From: Spirochaetales bacterium
Lineage (GTDB): Bacteria; Spirochaetota; Spirochaetia; JABMQR01
Assembly (NCBI GenBank): GCA_023139255.1
Contig: JAGLNY010000011.1
Span: forward strand, 1-49,982
Length of the DNA: 49,982 bases
Direction of reading: 5' to 3'
Of this stretch, positions 16,492 to 24,995 are shown piece by piece; position 1 is the stretch's first letter, and each line of letters begins with the position of its first letter. Position numbers and translations under genes: made by a program. Below the pieces are notes generated by a model. That model was given only the letters and a program-made list of their open reading frames with translations. It did not search any database and was not told where the DNA came from.

Positions 16492-17844
16492 CTATCTCAG
16501 ATGAGTTTGTACATTCTCAAGATGTTCATTATAGGTTATAGCAAAATGAATTTGCGCTGAACCATCATGCAAATAGTAATAATAGGGAGAATTTTCCGGA
16601 TAGGCTGCCGCCTGAAGGGCGTCAAACCCCGGATTTGAAATCCCGGTGGGAGGGAGACCTCTCCGTCGTCGTGTATTGTACGGAGTGGGGTTTTCAAGGA
16701 CATCCTTACTCAGTGGGTTAGACCAGTCATTCAGTTCATAACGGGTGGTAGCATCTATACCAAGCGGAATGCCTTCATCAAGCCGTTTCCAAATGATTCC
16801 GGCAATAATAGGCATCTCTTCTGTTTCCCCAGTCTCCCGTTGAATCATTGAAGCCACAATTACCATATCGAACAGCGCCCTGCCCTGTAAAGAGAGTTCC
16901 TCTTCCATAGGTCCCGTAATCAACTTAAACCGCTCATACATTTGTGCTGCAAGCACACCGGCAGCAGCATCAACCTGGTTTAATATATATTCGTCGGGAT
17001 AATAAAATCCTTCAGCAAAAGGAAGATTCTTTTCACGGGCAATCAGATTGGTTTCCTGAATAAAATCTCCCTCCTGAGATAGCCCATACGTAGTCAGCAG
17101 TGAATCAATCTGCTCCAGGGTAGACCCCGGATATATATAGATAATCGGATGGTTCCAATATCCTCTTGCAAGTGCTTCTGCAGCATTCGCAACGGTCATC
17201 CCGGTGGGAAGGAAGATCGGACCCGAACGTATTTTTGTATCTATCCCGTTCGAAACAAGATAACTTTGCAGTCTGGCAGCACTTGAGACGACACCTGCCT
17301 GATCCAGCAATTTGCATATATTTTCTGCTCTCATACCGCTGCGGATAAAGATACGCACTTCATTATCAAACGGGGTCTCGGTATCTAAAAGGGGAACAGG
17401 AAGCCCTGTCGCAGAATAGGCAATCTCATCTTCGAAAGACTCACCCTGATTAAGCACCAATAGAGTAATTACTACTGCAACAACTATCAGAGCCAGCGAT
17501 ATTATCCCGAATTTAATCCGTTCACGTCTCTGTTTCAGTTTCCTTGCAGAGATTTTTACTTTTTTTCTCACCTGAGGTATCTTTACCGAAGGTCTCTTTA
17601 CTGCCGGTTTTTTCCTGGCCTGTATTTTTACTGTTTTCTTAGGTTTATCCTGATTGGCGAAAATCATTGCTTCTTCAGCAGCTTTTCTGGCAAGAATTTT
17701 AGTCGCCCTGGAAGACGGCTCCAGTGGAGTACCACGATTATCCTGCATATCACCTGTCTCATCAAACAGCTCTTTTTGGGCTGGTGCTGCTTTCACGGGT
17801 TTTTTCTTTCGATTTGTATTATTGTTCTCAGATGATGTGCTCAT
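16492..17844 (-). CDS. mltG: Endolytic murein transglycosylase MltG
   Basis: Inner-membrane lytic transglycosylase that cuts nascent glycan strands and helps end peptidoglycan synthesis. 450 aa. The N-terminal 110 residues are long, basic and low-complexity (KKTVKIQARKKPAVKRP), then a TM helix (about 111-132), then the YceG-like domain. Key parts are FAEGFYYPDEY, the catalytic-Glu region ASMIQRETGE, and TPYNTRRRRGLPPTGISNPG followed by YYLHDGSAQIHFA. The basic cytoplasmic tail is longer than usual. It lies downstream of the coiled-coil gene, 49 nt apart on the same strand, so the two may be cotranscribed. Confidence 0.92.
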   Translation of the reverse strand: MSTSSENNNTNRKKKPVKAAPAQKELFDETGDMQDNRGTPLEPSSRATKILARKAAEEAMIFANQDKPKKTVKIQARKKPAVKRPSVKIPQVRKKVKISARKLKQRRERIKFGIISLALIVVAVVITLLVLNQGESFEDEIAYSATGLPVPLLDTETPFDNEVRIFIRSGMRAENICKLLDQAGVVSSAARLQSYLVSNGIDTKIRSGPIFLPTGMTVANAAEALARGYWNHPIIYIYPGSTLEQIDSLLTTYGLSQEGDFIQETNLIAREKNLPFAEGFYYPDEYILNQVDAAAGVLAAQMYERFKLITGPMEEELSLQGRALFDMVIVASMIQRETGETEEMPIIAGIIWKRLDEGIPLGIDATTRYELNDWSNPLSKDVLENPTPYNTRRRRGLPPTGISNPGFDALQAAAYPENSPYYYYLHDGSAQIHFAITYNEHLENVQTHLR

Positions 17845-17893
17845 AGATATCTGCTGTACCAGGCATACGCCACATGAGTCATGTATGACTGGA

Positions 17894-19030
17894 TCATAAC
17901 CTCAGCTCGGTTTCCTTTCCTGCAATTTTCTTTAGATTCACAATTTGTTTTCTATTCTGGGAAACTTTTTCCTTAATCTCCTGAATTTGTTTCGTCAACA
18001 TCGTGATTTGACCATTAATATGCTCAACCTGATCCTGGTCATTATTAATTATGGATTCCAGCTCAGTAATACGAATTTTAGCTTCCAACCGGGTTATTTT
18101 ATTATTAAGTTCTTTTTGCTTTCTTTCAAGTTTGTGAATATGCTGAAGATTATTCGCAGCTTCATGGACTTCTTCAACCTTGGCAAGTTCCTCAGGATGA
18201 TCCAGCATAAAATGGGCTAAATCAATATATAATACCTGAAGATTGGAGTAGTAGAGGTTTCGATTAGCCTGCAGCTCCCCGATTTTATTATCGATACTCC
18301 CGGTTACTCCCAATCGAAGAAGGAACTCCTCATTCTTTTGGCCCTCATTCTTTCGATTCTCCATTTGCTCATACAATCTTGCACTCTCGATACTAATCCT
18401 TTTAAAATCTTCTGAAATAATTATTGCATTCCGGCTTTTAACCTGCTTTATATAATCGGAAGAACTTATCTGCTTTCCTGATTTCCTGAAAAGATCCTCT
18501 CGTGCAGAATCAAGTTTCTGGATCTCATTTTTCAATTTATTACGCTTAATTCGTAGGGACATCTTCTCAAAAAAGGGTGCAGCAACGAACCGAAGCTCAT
18601 TTTCCTTAAGTGCCTTCTGAAATTTAGTTAATTCTGTGTTTTGATGAGTTACAGAAGTAAACAGCAGGGAAAATTCCTCTCCCAGAGAACCTGCAGAGTA
18701 CTCTTCATAAGCAATAACACCTATTCGACTATACAGTGAATTTTTTTCCATATCTATTGAGGATAGACGCTGCTCTATAGTGGTGATCTCTTCCTTGGCT
18801 GCCTGACTTTTTTCCTGAGCCTGCTGGATCCCGGAAATTTTCATATCAAGCGCATCGACATCTTCCTCACTAGCCTTAATCCGGGTCTGCATCTCTTTTG
18901 CTTCAATAAATTTCGGGGTAGCAAATTTCGCAAGGACTTTACCCAATTGCTCAAACTGCACCTCTAATTCAGAGAGAATCCCTGATATCTCTTTTCTATA
19001 TTCAGTTATTTGTGCATTATTTTGTTCCAT
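17894..19030 (-). CDS. Long coiled-coil protein of unknown function
   Basis: 378 aa from the ATG at 19030, which has AAGGAG at proper spacing; an upstream in-frame start at 19054 is less likely. No signal peptide or TM segment. Several regions have the charged heptad pattern of coiled coils (about 5-90, 120-210, and 275-375, the last with IHKLERKQKELNNKITRLEA). No catalytic motif is recognised. It precedes mltG on the same strand, which hints at a cell-envelope or structural role (inference). Confidence 0.6.
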   Translation of the reverse strand: MEQNNAQITEYRKEISGILSELEVQFEQLGKVLAKFATPKFIEAKEMQTRIKASEEDVDALDMKISGIQQAQEKSQAAKEEITTIEQRLSSIDMEKNSLYSRIGVIAYEEYSAGSLGEEFSLLFTSVTHQNTELTKFQKALKENELRFVAAPFFEKMSLRIKRNKLKNEIQKLDSAREDLFRKSGKQISSSDYIKQVKSRNAIIISEDFKRISIESARLYEQMENRKNEGQKNEEFLLRLGVTGSIDNKIGELQANRNLYYSNLQVLYIDLAHFMLDHPEELAKVEEVHEAANNLQHIHKLERKQKELNNKITRLEAKIRITELESIINNDQDQVEHINGQITMLTKQIQEIKEKVSQNRKQIVNLKKIAGKETELRL

Positions 19031-19161
19031 GCGCACTCCTTCCGCATACCTCACTAAATATATATAGACCCATTAAGCAGCTAAGCAATTAGCAACCCGA
19101 TAGACACCTGGAGCCAGGGACAGACCTACAATTATTAGCATATTATCATAGAACACGTTCC

Positions 19162-19190
19162 TTGACAAAGCCAAAGAGTGCTTATATTCT
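19162..19190 (+). promoter_or_regulatory. Putative promoter of the pseudo-helicase gene
   Basis: Consensus TTGACA (19162-19167), a 17-bp spacer and TATTCT (19185-19190) lie about 28 bp before the GTG start at 19218. Confidence 0.65.
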
Positions 19191-19217
19191 AATAAAAAAC
19201 TAACGTGGTGAAAGAGA

Positions 19218-20786
19218 GTGTCCAAAAAAATCAACCAGCTGTCGGAAATGTTTCACACCCTTTGTAATGAGTTAGGGGTCTCCTCACCCACCATTCTTCA
19301 ACAGAAGACACCGGAAATCGCTGTAGGTAACAAGTATCGCGACAGTATTATTGAATCCTCTGAAAATGATGGTACCATAATCGCAGGACTTCTTCTCTAC
19401 CTGCTTCGCGAGCTGGAAAACAATCGGGGAAAACCTGACAAAGCAACCGGTCAGGAACCGGAAAGGCTGCTGATTGTCGACCAGGAAGTCCTCGGCTTAA
19501 TTGAGCAGATCTATACACCGAATACTGCAGTAAGAAAAAAATGTCCTACTATCGGTATGATCGGAACCCGGAAAAATGCCAGAGAAGACTTAACTGCACT
19601 TCGTACCGGCAGCAAGTGTCTTGCATCAACTCCTGACAGGATCATTGACCACCTGCGCCGCAATAATATCAGCCTCGCAGCAGTTGCGGAAGTAGTCATT
19701 ATTAGACCAGATACTGAGAGCTATCCCAATATAGAAGAAGAAGGCTTTGGTGAGGTACTCCAGAGTTTCAATCGGGATTTGCAATATATCTACAAAAAAT
19801 TCAAAAAACATCCCAAAACCTTCCTCTTTTCCCCAAATCCGGAAGGAGATACGGCACTCAAGGAGCTCTTATACAGGCCACTGGTACTTTACCGCTCAGA
19901 TTGGTTACTGTTACCTCAAACTCTTCACATTGGAATTTTCCCCAAATTGTATCCTGGGCTTATTGCTGAAACAGTTTTCAGCCAACAAATTTCCGGGCAC
20001 ATTTTCATTCTCTGCGACAGTATCGCTGTAAAAAAGAATATACAACGAGATTTAAAAAAAGAAAAAATGTTTTTTTCAGGCTCGGTTCTATTAATAACCG
20101 AGCCATTTCCGTACAAGCAAGAACCAAGTACAATTATTTTCTATGAACTAAGTAAAAGTACAGAAATTCAGCAGATAGTTTCTGATATTGCCTGCAACAT
20201 GCAATTTCTCAATTACTTATGTCTAACGACTATCGACAAAAAAAATATCTGCCAAAAACTGGAGGAACTATTTACTATGAAAAATTCTCTTGATGAAAAA
20301 CCAAACCCTGAGCTCATCGCAGCCGGCAAAATCAGTATGCTTCTGGAAAAAATTCGCAGTGATAAAAACCCGGAAGATCTCCAATCAATTCGGAAACTGA
20401 TCAGAAAAACTGTTCCAATCTCTATGCGGATGTATTTGGCGGCATATCTTCTCCGTGATGCAATAGGAACCCTTCCCGGTATTAGCAGCAGATCTTCAGG
20501 ATCTATTAAAAGGATCAGAAAAAATGAAAATGCCGGAGAAGACACCACACTATTTATCAGTATTGGAAAAAGCAGACGGGTTTATCCCAAAGATCTCTCA
20601 CGTCTTCTACAGCAAGCTGCAGGATTGGAAAGTTCGGAAATACTTTCAATAAAAGTACTGGATAATTATTCATTTATCACTGTCCCTGAAAAAAATGCCG
20701 GTTTGACCGTTGACAAACTCAATGGAACACAATTTCGCGGGCGAACCATAACCTGTGATTATGCAAAAAAAAAGGCTGAGATATGA
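19218..20786 (+). CDS. Degenerate DEAD-box protein with DbpA-type RNA-binding domain
   Basis: 522 aa. The C-terminal part (about 446-520, TTLFISIGKSRRVYPKDLSR on to FRGRTITCDYAKKK) matches the RRM-like RNA-binding domain of DbpA/CsdA helicases, which binds structured rRNA. The rest follows a DEAD-box layout but without its working parts: ASTPDRIIDHLRR is a good motif Ib, yet no Walker A (AxTGxGKT) is present before it, and where DEAD should stand the sequence is VVIIRPD. It is thus probably a non-catalytic RNA-binding relative of DbpA, perhaps in ribosome assembly. GTG start with a weak RBS but a good promoter. It overlaps the next gene by 4 nt (ATGA). Confidence 0.75.
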   Translation: MSKKINQLSEMFHTLCNELGVSSPTILQQKTPEIAVGNKYRDSIIESSENDGTIIAGLLLYLLRELENNRGKPDKATGQEPERLLIVDQEVLGLIEQIYTPNTAVRKKCPTIGMIGTRKNAREDLTALRTGSKCLASTPDRIIDHLRRNNISLAAVAEVVIIRPDTESYPNIEEEGFGEVLQSFNRDLQYIYKKFKKHPKTFLFSPNPEGDTALKELLYRPLVLYRSDWLLLPQTLHIGIFPKLYPGLIAETVFSQQISGHIFILCDSIAVKKNIQRDLKKEKMFFSGSVLLITEPFPYKQEPSTIIFYELSKSTEIQQIVSDIACNMQFLNYLCLTTIDKKNICQKLEELFTMKNSLDEKPNPELIAAGKISMLLEKIRSDKNPEDLQSIRKLIRKTVPISMRMYLAAYLLRDAIGTLPGISSRSSGSIKRIRKNENAGEDTTLFISIGKSRRVYPKDLSRLLQQAAGLESSEILSIKVLDNYSFITVPEKNAGLTVDKLNGTQFRGRTITCDYAKKKAEI

Positions 20787-21475
20787 TTCCGCAAATAATA
20801 AGAATTCCTGTTGGGGTAATAGGAACTAACTGTTATATATATCGTGAAAATAATGATTCGACCTGTTGGGTAATTGATCCAGGCGGGGAGAGCGATCGGA
20901 TAGTGCAGTCTCTTTCTAATGAAGGGCTGACCCCAAAAGGAATTCTTCTCACACATACTCATTTTGATCATATTCTGGGATTAACCGGGTTAATTGAACA
21001 TTATGGGGATTCCCTGCCGGTATTCGTACATTCCAAAGGACAATCATCCCTGGGAAAAACCGGGGGAGAAAAACAAAAACAAGCCCTTTTGATGATGTCA
21101 CCGACCATGGCGGAAACGAATTCTGAAATTTTGGCAAAGTTACCGGAACCAACAGAAATTTTTTATGTAAATCCCGGAACAGAACAGCAAGAGGAAGTCC
21201 CCGGATCTTCCCTTGTGGTTATCCAGACATCTGGACACACTCCTGATTCTGTATGTTATTTTTCTGCAAAATTCGGGATATTGTTTAGTGGTGATACGTT
21301 ATTCAGGGAATCAATCGGCCGATCAGACTTCCCGGGAGGAAGCAGCCAGGATATTCTTCACTCCATAGGCCGGAAACTTTATCTCCTTTCTGAAAACACG
21401 AAAGTCTATCCCGGGCATGGTGGATCTACTACCATTGGGCATGAGAAATCACACAACCCATTTATTACAGGTTAA
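20783..21475 (+). CDS. MBL-fold hydrolase, glyoxalase II-like
   Basis: Metal-dependent hydrolase of 230 aa. The HxHxDH site is THTHFDHI (about residues 52-59); further ligands are in QTSGHTPDS and in SGDTLFRESIGRSDFPGG, and the last His in VYPGHGGST. The size and the SGDTLF...GR.D pattern fit the GloB-like or YcbL group, which cleaves thioesters such as S-lactoylglutathione or similar adducts. The exact substrate cannot be told. It is translationally coupled to the pseudo-helicase gene. Confidence 0.88.
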   Translation: MIPQIIRIPVGVIGTNCYIYRENNDSTCWVIDPGGESDRIVQSLSNEGLTPKGILLTHTHFDHILGLTGLIEHYGDSLPVFVHSKGQSSLGKTGGEKQKQALLMMSPTMAETNSEILAKLPEPTEIFYVNPGTEQQEEVPGSSLVVIQTSGHTPDSVCYFSAKFGILFSGDTLFRESIGRSDFPGGSSQDILHSIGRKLYLLSENTKVYPGHGGSTTIGHEKSHNPFITG

Positions 21476-21488
21476 TTAGTCAAATTCT

Positions 21489-21854
21489 TTATGCTCTTTT
21501 TTTTCTGTTTGACTCTTCACCTGTTTTACATTCTATGCAACGTACGGCATAAGGTATTGCGCGAAGTCTATCTTTGGGAATCTTTTTCCCACAACTCAGG
21601 CAAAGACCATATCGACCGTTTTTCAGTCGTGCCAGGGCAGCTTCAATCCGTCTCAACCTATTCGTTTCATGTTGATTAAGAGCCTCAAGCTTTCTGCACA
21701 TTACATCATCCGCAGCAATGTCCCCTAAATCCTTTATATCCATTCCGCTGACAAGTTTTTTGAAATCCTCATTTTCCGCAATAAACATTTTAAGAATATT
21801 TTCCTGGAGTACTGCCAGCCGCTCTTCAATTTCTTTGATAAATACTGTTTCCAA
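21489..21854 (-). CDS. TraR/DksA-type zinc-finger protein
   Basis: 121 aa. An N-terminal helical pair is followed by the C4 zinc finger CLSCGKKI, then CIECK at the end, typical of DksA/TraR proteins that bind the RNA polymerase secondary channel. The motif RRIEAALARLKNGRYGLC before the finger is the family hallmark. The start at 21854 is TTG; no ATG lies near it, so the exact start is uncertain. It converges on the MBL-fold gene with a 13-nt gap. Confidence 0.88.
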   Translation of the reverse strand: METVFIKEIEERLAVLQENILKMFIAENEDFKKLVSGMDIKDLGDIAADDVMCRKLEALNQHETNRLRRIEAALARLKNGRYGLCLSCGKKIPKDRLRAIPYAVRCIECKTGEESNRKKRA

Positions 21855-22002
21855 GGGATCACCCGCCTACTCGCTCAATAATATGATGAATTGTTTTAGT
21901 ATAAATCCGAGTATTTGTCAACCGAATTCATTAAAAATTATAATTACCAGAGAATCAGTAGGTTACAAAAATATACTATTTTTTTATTCTGCAATCATCA
22001 GC

Positions 22003-22031
22003 TTGACAAAAGATTAAACATCCCATAGAAT
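22003..22031 (+). promoter_or_regulatory. Promoter of infA
   Basis: TTGACA (22003-22008), 17-bp spacer, TAGAAT (22026-22031). The leader of about 60 nt then holds two short hairpins (GAAGTC/GACTTC at 22041-22057 and TGCAGA/TCTGCA at 22063-22081) before the AGGAGG of infA. Confidence 0.75.
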
Positions 22032-22099
22032 TTTTTTTCGGAAGTCTGCGGGACTTCTGGTTTGCAGAGTTAGCATCTGCAGCATATTTAGGAGGAATC

Positions 22100-22318
22100 G
22101 TGGCTAAAGAAGAAGCTATAGAAGTTGAAGGTATTGTAAAAGAATCCCTACCAAATACCATGTTCAGGGTTGAACTGCAAAACGGACACTTAATTCTCGC
22201 ACATCTTTCAGGAAAGATGCGGAAACATTATATCAGGATAGTTCCAGGAGATAAGGTACGGGTGGCTCTTTCCCCCTATGACCTGACGAGAGGAAGGATA
22301 ATTTACAGGGAGAGATAA
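22100..22318 (+). CDS. infA: Translation initiation factor IF-1
   Basis: 72 aa, the standard length, with the S1/OB fold: AIEVEGIVKESLPNTMFRVE, then HLILAHLSGKMRKHYIRI, and VPGDKVRVALSPYDLTRGRI. It binds the ribosomal A site during initiation. GTG start with AGGAGG 6 nt upstream. It stands alone with its own promoter and a shared bidirectional terminator; it is not in a ribosomal-protein operon here. Confidence 0.97.
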   Translation: MAKEEAIEVEGIVKESLPNTMFRVELQNGHLILAHLSGKMRKHYIRIVPGDKVRVALSPYDLTRGRIIYRER

Positions 22319-22353
22319 ACAAGAACTGCTCTTTTTTTATAAGGAAAATTTAT

Positions 22354-22384
22354 AAAAGACATCGGTTAATTCCGATGTCTTTTT
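22354..22384. terminator. Bidirectional terminator between infA and smr
   Basis: A perfect 12-bp stem (22354-22365 with 22372-22383) around a 6-nt loop, T-rich on both strands. The stop codon of smr lies in the loop (22366-22368), so the same hairpin serves both convergent genes. Confidence 0.88.
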
Positions 22385-22821
22385 TTCTTTATTGCTACCC
22401 ATACTGCACCGCTCCCTCCCTCCGCACGGGGGGGAGTTCCGGACATCCCTCCATAAGGTGATGCATCAATACATTTTCTCACAACTTTTTTAAGGACAGA
22501 TTCCCGGTTTTCTGAGTGATTACCTTTTCCATGAATTATCTGCACTTTGTGGAAACCCTTTGCAGCAGAATTTTCAAGAAATTCTATAACAAGCTTTTCA
22601 GCTTCAACTGAAGTAAAACCGTGCAGATCAAGTTCATCTTGCGGTTTCATTCGCTTTAATTCAGATAGTAAGGGTTTATTTTGAATGACATTGTGTTCGC
22701 TCTCAGAATCACGAAACTTGCTCTGTCTCTCATGCTGTTCTGATATTTTCTTCCCATTCTCTGATTTTTCCCATTGATCAAGCAAATCCTTGAAGTTCAC
22801 GTTCTTACTTGCACCTCTCAT
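22366..22821 (-). CDS. Smr domain protein
   Basis: 151 aa. The C-terminal Smr domain (about 65-151) has LDLHGFTSVEAEKLVIEFL, then VQIIHGKGNHSENRE and the glycine-rich GGMSGTPPRAEGGSGAVWVA. The family includes MutS2-linked nucleases and stand-alone endonucleases acting on branched DNA or on RNA. The N-terminal 60 residues are charged and probably disordered. Role in this organism unknown. Confidence 0.88.
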   Translation of the reverse strand: MRGASKNVNFKDLLDQWEKSENGKKISEQHERQSKFRDSESEHNVIQNKPLLSELKRMKPQDELDLHGFTSVEAEKLVIEFLENSAAKGFHKVQIIHGKGNHSENRESVLKKVVRKCIDASPYGGMSGTPPRAEGGSGAVWVAIKKKRHRN

Positions 22822-23080
22822 ATATCAATAATCTCAATACCGGCAGTCTCTGTATTTTTCTCTTTCTCATAATCCACCGTGCTTCAGCTCCCAAGGCTTC
22901 TATTGCATTTTAGCAGGATTTCTTACCGCTTACCAGTATCTACCGCTCTAAATCCTCATGGGTACAATAGAATCTGCGGGTGCATTTCAATTAATTGAGG
23001 ATTGACAATAGACATGATTTTTATTAGTGTCTTATGGCGCATACAGATATATTTTCAATAAAAATATGCGTATACTTAGT
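22822..23080. other. Intergenic region before tRNA-Arg
   Basis: No gene is seen. A TTGACA box at 23002-23007 and a TATACT at 23071-23076 are present, but their spacing does not make one promoter. The last 45 bp share GCATACAGAT and an ATATGCGTATA-like stretch with the region just before the partial tRNA copy at 25702. Confidence 0.4.
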
Positions 23081-23154
23081 GCTCCGGTAGCTCAGCAGGA
23101 TAGAGCAACTGCCTCCTAAGCAGTAGGTCGGACGTTCGAATCGTCTCCGGGGTA
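23081..23154 (+). tRNA. tRNA-Arg (CCU)
   Basis: The acceptor arm GCTCCGG pairs with CCGGGGT, D-arm GCTCAGCAGGATAGAGC, anticodon stem ACTGC/GCAGT with loop CTCCTAA (anticodon CCT, reads AGG), T-arm GGACGTTCGAATCGTCT. CCA not encoded. Its 3' half is the apparent attachment site of the element that follows. Confidence 0.95.
23111..23137 (+). other. Putative attL inside tRNA-Arg
   Basis: The 27-bp stretch GCCTCCTAAGCAGTAGGTCG plus GACGTTC recurs at 25702-25734, interrupted there by a 6-bp tandem duplication (GTAGGT). Site-specific integrases often use exactly this anticodon-to-T-loop part of tRNA genes. Confidence 0.75.
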
Positions 23155-23156
23155 AA

Positions 23157-23196
23157 AGAAGCCAGAATATCTTTGGGTATTCTGGCTTCTTTTTTC
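23157..23196 (+). terminator. Terminator after tRNA-Arg
   Basis: A perfect 13-bp stem (23157-23169 with 23178-23190), 8-nt loop TCTTTGGG, then a T run. It starts 3 nt after the tRNA. Confidence 0.92.
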
Positions 23197-23339
23197 TTTG
23201 TGAGATGCGAGACAAATCCGGCAGTTTGATAATGAAGCTTTAAGAACTAAACCCATTCTCACCAATCAATAGATATCCCAATCCAAAACGATCTCTCTCA
23301 AACTGCGATGGTTAATCCCGAAGGGATTTACCTCACGTT

Positions 23340-23900
23340 CAGAATCGGGGTTCTCAACTAGTTAAATCTTTCGAAAAACAAATCAACCTCCTACCGCAAA
23401 GAAAGCACTTCTTGACTGATACAGCATTTCAGCTTACATATTTTCTCTCGTATACCAGAATGTATTTGGGAGAAGTGTTTGCCCTTTCGCGGGGACAGAT
23501 AAAAAAAGACATCCTTACTATTATCGTGCGTACAAAATAAACTCAGCAAACGTTATCCTGGACAATATTTCAGAAAAGGATCAAGAGCTTATGTTCTCTC
23601 TTAACAGCCACAGGGTCTATTCAAAATGGCGGCATCCACAATTCTACCATGCAACTAAAGAGGCAGAACTACCCCGGGTAACCCCGCACTCTCTTAGGCA
23701 CTCCCTCAATTCTGCTCTGCTTTTAGCAGCAATCTCCCCCTATTTGATCAGACTTTATCTTGGATGGTTAAACACTTCTTCAATGCTTACAAGTGTGAGG
23801 AAGGTTATACTCATGCCTCAGTTGATAATTTACGACTAATAGCAGAAAAGATTGATGAGTTGTTATATAGGCCGCGGGCTGCAGATAACCAGAAAAAAAT
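23340..23900 (+). pseudogene. Tyrosine integrase, decayed
   Basis: Pieces of the catalytic domain of a phage-type integrase lie in order but in broken frames. The first (to about 23540) reads FLTDTAFQLTYFLSYTRMYL, then GEVFALSRGQIKK; this aligns with the TGMRxGE motif but has Tyr in place of the catalytic Arg, and ends at TAA. The second (from 23591) has VTPHSLRHSLNSALLLAAIS, the HxLRH motif, then LGWLN. In another frame from about 23801 comes GYTHASVDNLRLIAEKIDEL, the region with the nucleophilic Tyr. So one stop and at least one frameshift inactivate it. Its place next to tRNA-Arg fits a former site-specific integration. Confidence 0.8.
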
Positions 23901-23946
23901 TTTGTCATCTCCACTTTTATGTGATAGTATAACTGAAAGATGAATA

Positions 23947-23975
23947 ATGAGTACTGAAACCCAAGGAGTACTCAT
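23947..23975 (+). promoter_or_regulatory. Inverted repeat around the RBS of the 61-aa gene
   Basis: A perfect 9-bp inverted repeat (ATGAGTACT 23947-23955 and AGTACTCAT 23967-23975) ends right before the ATG at 23976, and its right arm overlaps the AAGGAG ribosome-binding site (23963-23968). In RNA it would form a hairpin that partly hides the RBS; in DNA it could be a dimeric repressor site. Confidence 0.55.
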
Positions 23976-24161
23976 ATGACTAATTATTATGTAAATAACA
24001 ATGCTCAAAATGATGGATGTCACGAAATCCACAGGGAAGGTTGTGTTTGCTTGCAAAAAATTGTTAGTAAAACAGATTTAGGATTACATAACACTTGTGA
24101 ATCTGCATTAGTTAAAGCGAGAAAATATTTCGCTTATGTTAACGGGTGTGCAAATTGTTAA
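23976..24161 (+). CDS. Small conserved Cys-rich protein
   Basis: 61 aa, ATG with AAGGAG. It begins TNYYVNNNAQNDGCHEIHRE and ends with a CANC pair after a KARKYFAYVNG segment. I recall this as a widespread small family of unknown role with the pattern YVN.NAQ..G.HE.H...C, often in accessory DNA. Two or more cysteine pairs suggest metal or disulfide binding. It lies inside the tRNA-Arg-linked element. Confidence 0.6.
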   Translation: MTNYYVNNNAQNDGCHEIHREGCVCLQKIVSKTDLGLHNTCESALVKARKYFAYVNGCANC

Positions 24162-24839
24162 AAAACGTGCCATACGAGAGAACATTGGTTTTAATATGAA
24201 TAATCTGCCGTACTACTCTCATTAAAACCTAATCTGCAGCCCCGCCGAATAGGTTGATTTCCATATATCAAAATTGAATATCGGAGTATCGAACATATAT
24301 TGAGCCCTACGGTGAGCATTAATTTATTAAAGCCCACTCCTATGGAACCTGCATTCCCGCAAGAATGTAACGAGGAATGAGTACAACTGTATAAAACAGA
24401 AGCAATTACCATAAAATCTCTCGCATTTTTCCATCGTTACATTATATGAAATGTAACGATTCTTTAAAAGTGTCTCTCATAGTAGTAATTGTATATCAGA
24501 TAAACAATACAGCTCACAATTACTTGTCCTCGCTACATCAAGCTCGGGAATGCAGGATGGAAATGCCAGCTTCAAGATCCCCCGTTCCGGCAACGTTTAA
24601 TACCTTACCTCCAAACATCCACTTGTCCCGTTAGCGAAGCTGTGATACATTCGTGAAAATAGGAAGAAATAAAAGAAATCAGTTGCTTTGATTCGTAGTT
24701 TTTGTTGCCGGCAGGTGTAATATATGCTACATTTAATACTAGTTTAATAAAATGTCAGCAAATGCCTAATTAATTGTACTGCATGGCTGATCCTAACATT
24801 TCATGAAGTATGTTGTTTTAGTTAGTAGGAGAATTAATT
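24162..24839. other. Long non-coding stretch within the element
   Basis: About 680 bp with no convincing gene; open frames at 24191-24412 (minus) and 24446-24634 (plus) lack RBS and protein-like composition. The decamer AATGTAACGA occurs at 24364 and 24450 and, inverted, in 24433-24443. Confidence 0.4.
24433..24460. repeat. Perfect 11-bp inverted repeat
   Basis: ATCGTTACATT (24433-24443) and AATGTAACGAT (24450-24460) enclose a 6-nt loop. No T run follows, so it is not a standard terminator. It may be an operator or a processed RNA hairpin. Confidence 0.6.
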
Positions 24840-24992
24840 ATGTGCAAACCAAATGAAGTTAGAAAATTCAATAAAGAATTTAAAAAAGAAGCTAAAGAAA
24901 TACTTAAATCTGAAGAAGAAGTAAGAAAATTCTTGATGGGCGCTGGTATAATTACGGCAAATGGCAATCTGAAAAAAGTATATACCCAATAA
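24840..24992 (+). CDS. Small protein upstream of toxin-like gene (possible antitoxin)
   Basis: 50 aa, ATG with TAGGAGA at good distance. The sequence is highly charged: FNKEFKKEAKEILKSEEE, then VRKFLMGAGIITANGNLKKV near the end. The pattern 'E-A-x-x-F-L-x-x-A-G-I-x-x-x-x-G-x-L' is found in small proteins of many accessory loci. Its stop is 3 nt before the start of the next gene, so they are coupled. The antitoxin role is inferred from size and position only. Confidence 0.55.
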   Translation: MCKPNEVRKFNKEFKKEAKEILKSEEEVRKFLMGAGIITANGNLKKVYTQ

Positions 24993-24995
24993 ACC

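Noticed and set aside
24191..24412. Open frame of 73 codons on the minus strand
   Set aside because: No RBS, odd composition and no recognisable motif; it lies in a decayed island.
24446..24634. Open frame of 62 codons on the plus strand
   Set aside because: No RBS and no protein-like pattern; it overlaps a palindrome.
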